This document shows positions 1-5,614 of a DNA stretch of 5,803 bases, piece after piece. The DNA is from Frankiales bacterium (GTDB lineage Bacteria > Actinomycetota > Actinomycetes > JAFAQI01). Each line of letters opens with the position of its first letter. Within the stretch, counting starts at the first letter, position 1. The notes beneath the pieces are model-generated. The model did no database searches. It saw nothing but the letters and a program-made list of their open reading frames with translations, and had not been told where the DNA came from. The translations under genes and the position numbers were made by a program. The stretch spans positions 1 to 5,803 of the forward strand of contig JAFAQI010000050.1 in assembly GCA_019246495.1 (NCBI GenBank). The letters are read 5' to 3'.

Positions 1-878
1 TCGGCCACGGCAGCGTCGACCGCTGCGCGGTTGCGGACCCGGGCGACGTTGGTGCGGAAGTCCTCGTCGACGGCGAGCTCTGGTCGCTCGAGCACCTGCG
101 TCGCGAGTCGCGCCCACTCGCGGTCGTTCTGGACACCGACGACGACCTCGTGACCGTCGGCGGTCGGATAGGCGTCGTACGGCGCGATGACCGGGTGCGA
201 CAGGCCGGCGCGTGGCGGCGGCTCGCCGCTGTGGTCCGTGGCATAGATCGGATGACCCATCCACTCGACGAGGGCGTCGAACATCGTCACTTCGAAAGCC
301 GTGCCCGCTCCGGTGCGTTCGCGATGAAGGAGTGCGGCCAGCGTCGTCGAGAACGCGTACATCCCCGACGCGATGTCGGCGACCGGGATGCCTGCCTTGG
401 CGGGGTGCTGCGGCGTACCGGTCACCGCGACGAGACCGGCCTCGCTCTGCACGAGCAGGTCATAGGCGCGCTTGTCCCGGTAGGGGCCTGTCGAGCCGTA
501 GCCCGACATCGCGCAGACGACGAGCCGCGGATGCCGCGCCCGCAGGTCGGCGGCGGGGAAGCCGAGCCGGTCGACCGCGCCGGGACCGAGGTTGTGCAGG
601 AAGACGTCGGCTCGGGCGATGAGGCGGCCAAGGATGTCGCGGCCGGTGGGGTCTTTCAGGTCGACCGCGACCGACTCCTTGCCGCGGTTGAGCCAGACGA
701 AGTGACTCGCCAGGCCGCGGACGGCATGGTCATAGCTACGGGCGAAATCACCGCCATCGACGCGCTCGAGCTTCACGACCCGCGCGCCGAGGTCGGCGAG
801 GTGCCGGGAGGCGAGCGGCGCCGCCACCGCCTGCTCCAGCGCGACGACGAGAAAGCCGTCGAGGGGCAGGCGGGTCAC
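1..878 (-). CDS. Family III CoA-transferase (CaiB/BaiF), C-terminus cut by the window edge
   Basis: The minus strand reads through 292 codons from a GTG at 878 to the left edge, so roughly the last quarter of a protein of usually about 380-400 residues is missing. Family III enzymes move CoA between carboxylic acids through an aspartyl-CoA thioester and work as cytoplasmic interlocked dimers. Seen here: the N-terminal LPLDG...VVALEQAVAAPLASR block (residues 4-25), LADLGARVVKLER (27-39), NRGKESVAVDLK (64-75), HNLGPGAVDRLGF (95-107), MSGYGSTGPY (124-133) and PVADIASGMYA (165-175). By alignment from memory to formyl-CoA transferase, D168 is the catalytic aspartate (Asp169 there). GTG 878 is the only upstream start, because an in-frame TGA lies at 891-893, and it gives the normal family N-terminus. 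No Shine-Dalgarno is seen. The gene is divergent from the lactonase-ligase pair, which suggests shared CoA metabolism. Donor and acceptor acids cannot be told from sequence; racemase-type members of the same fold (for example Amacr) are an alternative. Confidence 0.93.
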   Translation of the reverse strand, partial: MTRLPLDGFLVVALEQAVAAPLASRHLADLGARVVKLERVDGGDFARSYDHAVRGLASHFVWLNRGKESVAVDLKDPTGRDILGRLIARADVFLHNLGPGAVDRLGFPAADLRARHPRLVVCAMSGYGSTGPYRDKRAYDLLVQSEAGLVAVTGTPQHPAKAGIPVADIASGMYAFSTTLAALLHRERTGAGTAFEVTMFDALVEWMGHPIYATDHSGEPPPRAGLSHPVIAPYDAYPTADGHEVVVGVQNDREWARLATQVLERPELAVDEDFRTNVARVRNRAAVDAAVA

Positions 879-958
879 GCCGGCATCTTGTCAGGAGGCG
901 TGGTCGGGCCGTCGTCGTCATGCGCGATGTGCGGCGCGGCTCTGTATGACGGTGCGCT

Positions 959-964
959 TAGAGT
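959..964 (+). promoter_or_regulatory. Candidate -10 element for a leaderless lactonase mRNA
   Basis: TAGAGT fits the actinobacterial -10 pattern TANNNT and ends 7 nt before the GTG at 972. That spacing would put the transcription start on the start codon itself. There is no convincing -35 hexamer about 17-18 nt further upstream and no Shine-Dalgarno before 972, which suits a leaderless transcript. This is a short motif and could occur by chance. Confidence 0.4.
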
Positions 965-971
965 GCGGCTC

Positions 972-1943
972 GTGACCGCCGTACCCACTGCGACCGGCTC
1001 GGTGGACTCGGCCGAGCTGGGCCGCGTCCTGATGCATGAGCACGTGTTCGTCCTCACGCCGGATGTGCAGCAGAACCACGATGAGTGGCGCGAGGACGAG
1101 CAGGTCGACAACGCGGTCGTCAAGCTCACGGCGCTGCGGGCCGCAGGCATCGAAACAATCGTCGACCCGACGGTCATCGGGCTCGGCCGTTACATCCCCC
1201 GCATCGTGCGGGTCGCCGAACAGGTCGACATCAACATCGTCGTGGCGACGGGCGTCTACACCTACGACACGGTCCCGTTCTACTTCCACCATCGCGGTCC
1301 GGCGCTGTCACCGGACCTGCCGGACCCGATGGTCGACATGTTCGTCCGCGACCTCACCAAGGGCATCCCCGGCACCAACGGTGTGCGTGCGGCTTTCCTG
1401 AAATGCGCGATCGACCACCAGGGCATGACCCAGGACGTCGAGCGGATCATGCGGGCGGTGGCGCAAGCGCACCGGCAGACCGGCGCGCCGATCACCGTGC
1501 ACACCCATGCGAAGTCCAGGAACGGCCTCGAGGCGCATCGAATCCTCGCCGAGGAGGGCGTCGACCCCGCCCGGGTCGTGCTCGGGCACAGCGGTGACAC
1601 GACCGACGCCGACTACCTGGCCGAGCTGGCCGACCACGGTTACCTGCTCGGCATGGACCGGTTCGGCGTCGACACGATCGCGCCGTTCGACGAGCGCGTC
1701 GACATCGTCGTCACCATGGCCCAGCGGGGCTACGCGGACCGGATGGTGCTGGCACACGACGCCGCGTGCCACTTCGACTGGTTGGACCCGGCGTTCGCAT
1801 CATTCCTGCCCAACTGGCAGTACCTGCACATCACCAACGACGTGCTGCCCGCGCTGCTGGAACGCGGAGTCACCCAGGAGCAGATCGACGAGATGCTGGT
1901 CGCGAACCCGCGGCGCTACTTCGAGAACGTGACGGCGTACTGA
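972..1943 (+). CDS. php: Phosphotriesterase-like lactonase (PPH/PLL type, binuclear metal hydrolase)
   Basis: A 323-residue amidohydrolase-fold protein of full family length. All binuclear metal ligands are visible: H22 and H24 (MHEH), the carboxylated lysine K144 (FLKCA), H177 (VHTH), H206 (LGHSGD) and D263 (AHDA). Blocks DPTVIGLGRYIPRI (65-78), GVYTYDTVPFYF (94-105) and GMDRFGVD (227-234) mark the lactonase branch (SsoPox, mycobacterial PPH) rather than true parathion hydrolases. R230, W270 and Y96/Y98 match active-site positions 223, 263 and 97/99 of SsoPox, while the SsoPox Cys258 position is alanine here (A265). Members hydrolyse N-acyl-homoserine lactones or gamma/delta-lactones, with weak organophosphatase activity; which lactone applies here is unknown. 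GTG 972 was chosen because it puts HEH at residues 22-24, as in mycobacterial PPH (from memory). The frame stays open far upstream, but that part is antisense to the CoA-transferase. GTG 963 is the nearest alternative start. The stop overlaps the next gene's ATG by one base. Confidence 0.93.
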   Translation: MTAVPTATGSVDSAELGRVLMHEHVFVLTPDVQQNHDEWREDEQVDNAVVKLTALRAAGIETIVDPTVIGLGRYIPRIVRVAEQVDINIVVATGVYTYDTVPFYFHHRGPALSPDLPDPMVDMFVRDLTKGIPGTNGVRAAFLKCAIDHQGMTQDVERIMRAVAQAHRQTGAPITVHTHAKSRNGLEAHRILAEEGVDPARVVLGHSGDTTDADYLAELADHGYLLGMDRFGVDTIAPFDERVDIVVTMAQRGYADRMVLAHDAACHFDWLDPAFASFLPNWQYLHITNDVLPALLERGVTQEQIDEMLVANPRRYFENVTAY

Positions 1944-3466
1944 TGACTTCTGCGGCTGAGCGGATTGAGCCGTTCGACACCACCGGCGTCGAACGCGGCC
2001 CGGACGGGGTGAAGCGTTACGCCGATCTGCCGGCGTCGGTCGTGGCCATGCTGCGCGCATCCGTCGACGCCGCACCGGATGCCGAGGCCTTCGTGGAGCT
2101 CGACGGCCCCCGGCTGACCTATGCCGAGCTCTGGGATGCGGCAGCTCGCGTCGCCGGCGGCCTGCGCGACGCGGGAGTACGCCGCGGCGACCGGGTGGCG
2201 ATCCGGCACGGCAACGGCCGCGACTGGGTGTTGTCGTTCCTCGGCACCGCGCTGTCCGGCGGCGTCGCGGTGCCGGTCAACACGCGGTTTGCCGAGCCCG
2301 AGGTCGACTACGTCGTCACGGACTCCGGTGCCTCGGTGGTGCTCAGCCCCGGCGACCCGTTGCCGGATGGCGCGCCGTTCGCGAGCGAGGACCTCACCCA
2401 CGACGATCTCGGCGCGATCTTCTACACGTCCGGCACCACGGGATTTCCCAAGGGCGCGATGACGACGCACGGCAACTTCGTCACGAATGTCGAGAACGTC
2501 ATCCGCGTGCGCGGGCTGCGCGACGGATTGGAACCGCTGCGCAACCTGGTCTCCGTGCCGCTCTTCCACGTCACGGGCTGCAACTCACAGCTGCTCCCGA
2601 CGCTGGCGGACGGCGGCTGCACGATCGTCATGCCGACGTTCGAGGTCGGCCGGTTCCTGCGGGCGATCGTCGAGGAGCGCATCAAGGTCGTCACCAGCGT
2701 CCCCGCGATCTTCTGGTACGCGCTGTCGCAGCCGGACGTCGCGTCGTACGACCTGAGCAAGGTCGAGCACGCGACGTATGGCGGCGCACCGATCGCTCCG
2801 TCACTCGTCGGCCGGATCAAGCAGGGCTTTCCGAACGCGCGCGTCGGCAACGGGTTCGGGCTGACCGAGACGTCGTCGGTGTCGACGTTCCTGCCACACG
2901 AATACGCCGACACGCACGCCGATTCGGTCGGGTTCGCCGTGCCCACGGTCGACCTCGAGCTGCGTGATCCGGATCCGGAAACCGGAGTCGGCGAGCTGCT
3001 GATCCGTGGCGCGAACGTCGTCGCCGGTTACTGGAACAAGCCGGAGGCGACAGCCGCGGCGTTCGTCGACGGCTGGCTGCACACCGGCGACCTCGCACGC
3101 CTGACGCCGGAGGGCTTCACCTACATCGTCGATCGCGCGAAGGACATGATCAACCGCGGCGGCGAGAACGTCTACTGCGTCGAGGTCGAGAACGCGCTCG
3201 CGGCGGCGCCCGGCGTCTTCGAGGTCGCGGTGATCGGCGTGCCGGACGAGATGATGGGCGAGAAGGTCGGCGCCGTCCTCGTCCCCACTCCCGGGCAGTC
3301 GCTCGACGTCGCGGAGGTCTTGACGTTCGCGCGCGAGCGGCTGGCGGACTTCAAGGTGCCGCAGTTCGTGTCACTGCGAACGGATCCGCTGCCACGCAAC
3401 CCGGGCGGGAAGGTATTGAAGCCGGCACTGCGCGAAGCGGCGCACTGGGAACGCGCGCCGCGCTGA
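1943..3466 (+). CDS. AMP-forming acyl-CoA synthetase (ANL superfamily)
   Basis: A 507-residue class I adenylate-forming enzyme. It would activate a carboxylic acid with ATP to an acyl-adenylate and then form the CoA thioester in the cytoplasm. Core motifs in order: P-loop YTSGTTGFPKG (161-171); LFHVTGC, often seen in acyl-CoA ligases; GFGLTET (304-310), with T308/E309 for adenine and Mg binding; GWLHTGD (377-383), with D383 for ribose; the hinge and A8 block IVDRAKDMINRGGENVYCVEVE (395-416); and the C-terminal catalytic lysine K490 in PRNPGGKVLK. The C-terminal domain therefore looks complete and active. The stretch between DSGA (127-130) and the P-loop is short, about 30 residues, compared with many fatty-acyl ligases. 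The ATG lies in the TGATG overlap with the lactonase stop and has no clear Shine-Dalgarno, which points to translational coupling. An open upstream extension in this frame lies inside the lactonase gene and was rejected. The substrate is unresolved: a medium-chain, branched, aromatic or hydroxy acid all remain possible. Confidence 0.95.
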   Translation: MTSAAERIEPFDTTGVERGPDGVKRYADLPASVVAMLRASVDAAPDAEAFVELDGPRLTYAELWDAAARVAGGLRDAGVRRGDRVAIRHGNGRDWVLSFLGTALSGGVAVPVNTRFAEPEVDYVVTDSGASVVLSPGDPLPDGAPFASEDLTHDDLGAIFYTSGTTGFPKGAMTTHGNFVTNVENVIRVRGLRDGLEPLRNLVSVPLFHVTGCNSQLLPTLADGGCTIVMPTFEVGRFLRAIVEERIKVVTSVPAIFWYALSQPDVASYDLSKVEHATYGGAPIAPSLVGRIKQGFPNARVGNGFGLTETSSVSTFLPHEYADTHADSVGFAVPTVDLELRDPDPETGVGELLIRGANVVAGYWNKPEATAAAFVDGWLHTGDLARLTPEGFTYIVDRAKDMINRGGENVYCVEVENALAAAPGVFEVAVIGVPDEMMGEKVGAVLVPTPGQSLDVAEVLTFARERLADFKVPQFVSLRTDPLPRNPGGKVLKPALREAAHWERAPR

Positions 3467-3478
3467 GCGATCGCTCAG
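3463..3478. terminator. Perfect 16-bp palindrome spanning two convergent stop codons; possible bidirectional terminator
   Basis: CTGAGCGATCGCTCAG is its own reverse complement. It contains the TGA of the acyl-CoA synthetase (3464-3466) and, on the other strand, the TGA of the exported protein (3475-3477). As RNA it can form a 6-bp stem with a GATC loop in both directions. No T-tract follows on either side, so intrinsic termination would be weak or non-canonical. A protein-binding site, or coincidence from mirrored stops, are alternatives. Confidence 0.4.
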
Positions 3479-4245
3479 GCCGGCAGTGTTGTCGTCGACG
3501 AAGACGCGGCACCGGACGCGTGCAGGCCCGCTTGCTTCGCTGCGACGCGCAGCCAGCGGGTGATCTGCGGCTTAGTCACCGGGCTCAGCGACGCAAAGCG
3601 AATCCGCAGCACCAGGTCGCCGGCACGTGCGATCGCCAGACCGCAGGAGAACCCGTAGTGGTCACGGGTGCGGCAGAGATAGCCGCGAGCACCGGGCACA
3701 CCGGCGATGCGGAAAGCCGAGCGAAGCAGTGAGTGCGGGTGCGGTTCGTTGGAGGCGCGCCAGAGGTCATACCAACCGAGTGCACCGTCAGCAGTGCGGA
3801 ACTGCCACGCCTGCTCGCCGACGGTGACGCGCGGCGACGGCCGGTAGACGTCTCGCTCGACTCCCCGGCGATAGCCGAGAGCCGCAAGATCGTGACCGAC
3901 GGTGCGCGGATGCACGAAGAGCTTGGCGAGCCGGCGCACCGGCAGCTTGATGTCGTGGGGGTGAACCCAGTGGTGCGGTACGGCGAGGAGAAGCCGGGGC
4001 CACGGCTTGTGCGCCGGCAGCCGCTTCACGACTGGTGCCGGTGAGGCGGGCGTCGATGAGTCGGGTGCGGCCGGGCTTGGCGCAGCTGCGGTCGACTGCA
4101 ACGCGCTGGCGCTCACGTGATGGCGGTGACCCGACGATGCGGCGTCGGCCGCGGCGAGCCCGACGCCGCTGAAGGTGACCGCAATGCTCAACGCACCGAG
4201 GACGGCGTACGACGTTCCAACCGACGGCACTCGTCCAGCGAACAT
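3475..4245 (-). CDS. Secreted or membrane-anchored protein of unknown function
   Basis: 256 residues; I do not recognise a named family. Visible parts: a hydrophobic segment at about residues 13-33, followed by ADA|AS (33-37), which fits signal peptidase I cleavage or an N-terminal anchor; a His-rich patch (GHRHH, 39-43); an Ala/Ser/Pro-rich linker at about 44-73 typical of actinobacterial cell-wall proteins; then a folded domain from about 76 to 242. That domain holds WQFRTADGALGWYDLW (147-162), IAGVPGARGYLC (180-191) and YGFSCGLA (197-204), with C191 and C201 as its only cysteines and a likely disulfide pair. The pattern (FRTADGA, then VPGARG, then a short strand and a final basic helix) loosely recalls domains in actinobacterial lipoproteins of unknown function; this is inference. 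There is no lipobox and no catalytic motif. The ATG at 4245 is preceded by GGGGGGA. It lies 56 nt downstream of the DUF3089 lipoprotein gene on the same strand, so the two are probably co-transcribed. It converges on the acyl-CoA synthetase. Confidence 0.82.
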   Translation of the reverse strand: MFAGRVPSVGTSYAVLGALSIAVTFSGVGLAAADAASSGHRHHVSASALQSTAAAPSPAAPDSSTPASPAPVVKRLPAHKPWPRLLLAVPHHWVHPHDIKLPVRRLAKLFVHPRTVGHDLAALGYRRGVERDVYRPSPRVTVGEQAWQFRTADGALGWYDLWRASNEPHPHSLLRSAFRIAGVPGARGYLCRTRDHYGFSCGLAIARAGDLVLRIRFASLSPVTKPQITRWLRVAAKQAGLHASGAASSSTTTLPA

Positions 4246-4250
4246 CGTCG

Positions 4251-4257
4251 TCCCCCC
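4251..4257 (-). promoter_or_regulatory. G-rich ribosome binding site of the exported unknown protein
   Basis: On the minus strand GGGGGGA sits 5 nt before the ATG at 4245. It is not a textbook AGGAGG but is purine-rich and well placed, and it supports this start. It is one of only two clear ribosome binding sites in the window. Confidence 0.5.
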
Positions 4258-4301
4258 GTGGTCTCAGGCAGTTGGTCTCGTCATGTCAACGAGCGACGGC
4301 C

Positions 4302-5510
4302 TCAGCGGTGACGCCGGCTCGCTGGATGCCTGCTGGCCCAGGCATGTGACTCCTGCGACACGAGGGCGAGCAGGTCACCAAGCTCGAGGTTGACGTCCGC
4401 GATGTGCAGACCCCAGGCCGAGCCGAGTGTCTGCAACGACGCGACCGGCTGTCCGCCGATGCGACCGCTGACGTGCAGCACGTGCGCACCTGCAGAGTCG
4501 ACGCAGCTCGCCCGCAAGGCATTCGGGAAGCTGACGTAGCCGGTGGAGTAACGAGCGGTCACGGGCAGGTTGCCGGACAGGATCGCACCGGCGGTCGTTT
4601 TGGTCGGCACGATGGGCGAGATGTGCCGGCGACCGAGCAGTGCGGCGGGGTTGACGCACACCACCTGCCGCCCCGGTGTGGTGCGGCCGAAGAACGCGAT
4701 GAGCGGCGGTGTCGTCGCGAAGCTGCTGTAGGCAACGAGGCAGCCGAGCTGGCTCGCCGACGTGCAGGTCGGGATGGAGGTGAAGTCGCCGCCGACGGTC
4801 TTGCCGGCCGGCACGGTGATGTTGCCGCCGAGCAGGAACGCGGAGACGAGCAGTGCGCGCGCTGTCGCGTCGGTGTCGATGTCGTCTCTGATGAGCTTGG
4901 TGAGCTGCATCGCGCCTTGCGAGTGCCCGATGAGGACGACGCCGCGGCCACGGTTGTCGTGCGCGAGGTAGTCGTGCCAGGCCGCGCGGAGGTCGGCGAG
5001 GGCGACGGCGTTGGCATGGGGGTCGGCGAAGCGACCGCTGGTGAGAGCAGCGACGGTCACCTGACGATAGAGGGGGATGAACAACCGGCACTCGGTGGCG
5101 AACAGCGCCGCCTGTGCGCGCACCGTCGCGACGATCTCGGGTGCGGATCGCAGTGGTGCGTTGAGGTGAGACGACTGCGAGACCGTCGGATAGACATAGA
5201 AGCAATCGATCGGCGGTCTGCTGGCCGGCCGCGTGGTGACAACGTGGGGCGCGCCGCGCGGCGTCACGACGGCCTCCGACAGGGCGCCGGTGCACGGCGT
5301 GGAGGTGAGATCCGGCCGGCACAGCCAGCGCACGTGACCGGTGACGCCTTGCGTCAGCGGCGCGGCTGAGGGCGGCAAGCTGTCGCCGGCTGTCGGCGTG
5401 GGTCGCGGATGTCGTGCCGTCGGCTGGGCAGAGGATCCGGAACATGCGGCAAGTGCGAACGACACGACGACCGCGGTTGCGACGGCGACGCGCCGGGGAA
5501 CCGTCCGCAC
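4302..5510 (-). CDS. DUF3089-family alpha/beta-hydrolase lipoprotein
   Basis: 402 residues. The N-terminus is a lipoprotein signal: arginines at 2, 6 and 7, a hydrophobic core (8-19), and lipobox LAAC (20-23), giving a diacylated Cys23 on the outer membrane face. A Pro/Thr/Ser linker follows to about residue 55. The DUF3089 domain shows PPIDCFYVYPTVS (99-111), RLFIPLYRQVT (142-152), nucleophile elbow GHSQG (195-199) with S197 as probable nucleophile, LLGGNITVP (226-234), and the family-like end WGLHIADVNLELGDLL (366-381), where H369 is the likely catalytic histidine. The acid residue cannot be assigned. Besides C23 there are eight cysteines (64, 73, 103, 141, 249, 257, 285, 336), an even number that fits four disulfides in an exported protein. 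It is probably an extracytoplasmic esterase or lipase of unknown substrate. GTG 5510 is the only upstream start because an in-frame TAG lies at 5520-5522. It probably heads an operon with the exported protein downstream. Confidence 0.92.
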   Translation of the reverse strand: MRTVPRRVAVATAVVVSFALAACSGSSAQPTARHPRPTPTAGDSLPPSAAPLTQGVTGHVRWLCRPDLTSTPCTGALSEAVVTPRGAPHVVTTRPASRPPIDCFYVYPTVSQSSHLNAPLRSAPEIVATVRAQAALFATECRLFIPLYRQVTVAALTSGRFADPHANAVALADLRAAWHDYLAHDNRGRGVVLIGHSQGAMQLTKLIRDDIDTDATARALLVSAFLLGGNITVPAGKTVGGDFTSIPTCTSASQLGCLVAYSSFATTPPLIAFFGRTTPGRQVVCVNPAALLGRRHISPIVPTKTTAGAILSGNLPVTARYSTGYVSFPNALRASCVDSAGAHVLHVSGRIGGQPVASLQTLGSAWGLHIADVNLELGDLLALVSQESHAWASRHPASRRHR

Positions 5511-5516
5511 GTCGTC

Positions 5517-5522
5517 AACCTA
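5517..5522 (-). promoter_or_regulatory. Candidate -10 element for a leaderless lipoprotein mRNA
   Basis: On the minus strand TAGGTT matches TANNNT and ends 6 nt before the GTG at 5510, so transcription would begin at or next to the start codon. No Shine-Dalgarno is present, and no TTGACA-like -35 is visible at the usual distance. The first three bases of the hexamer are also the in-frame stop that excludes any longer reading frame. Confidence 0.42.
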
Positions 5523-5599
5523 CGCTGCCCAAAGGCGGCGATCGATGAGTTCGACGCGGTCGTGACGTCGTACGGGGAAAGACCGTCAGAGTGCTGAGT

Positions 5600-5606
5600 G
5601 GAGAGG
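5600..5606 (+). promoter_or_regulatory. Ribosome binding site of the VOC-family gene
   Basis: GGAGAGG ends 8 nt before ATG 5615. This favours ATG 5615 over the in-frame GTGs at 5591 and 5606, which lie upstream of or overlap the site; GTG 5612, 5 nt away, remains possible. A matching promoter in the 104-nt divergent spacer is not evident. Confidence 0.6.
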
Positions 5607-5614
5607 TGACCGTG

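Noticed and set aside
893..902. AGGAGG followed by GTG at 900 as the lactonase start
   Set aside because: The motif is only 1 nt from the GTG, too close to act as a Shine-Dalgarno. The extra 24 residues have no counterpart in the family. ATG 927 is about 28 nt from the motif, which is too far.
150..971. Long in-frame extension that would make the lactonase 597 residues with a novel N-terminal domain
   Set aside because: It runs antisense across most of the CoA-transferase gene, its translation is Arg/Gly/Asp-rich with no family motif, and the lactonase begins normally near residue 1 from GTG 972. It is a high-GC open-frame artefact.
1766..1942. Upstream extension of the acyl-CoA synthetase to a 566-residue protein
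   Set aside because: The extra 59 residues lie wholly inside the lactonase coding region in another frame and look like out-of-frame translation. ATG 1943 gives a normal N-terminus and a classic TGATG junction.
2962..2978. Tandem GATCCG hexamers in the ligase gene
   Set aside because: They encode an Asp-Pro-Asp-Pro turn in a variable loop, and two copies of a hexamer in GC-rich coding DNA are unremarkable.
4404..5369. 321-residue plus-strand open frame
   Set aside because: It is antisense to the DUF3089 lipoprotein gene, which has clear family motifs and a lipobox. The plus-strand translation is Gly/Arg/Asp-rich without any recognised motif.
4375..5445. 356-residue minus-strand open frame overlapping the lipoprotein gene
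   Set aside because: It is a shifted frame of the same gene, very rich in Arg/His/Ala with no motif. The DUF3089 frame is intact without any frameshift.
5511..5614. Possible small plus-strand gene or regulatory RNA in the divergent spacer
   Set aside because: Only very short frames occur, such as an ATG at 5546 that stops after 6 codons. No stable long hairpin or aptamer-like pattern is visible, so it reads as an ordinary intergenic control region.
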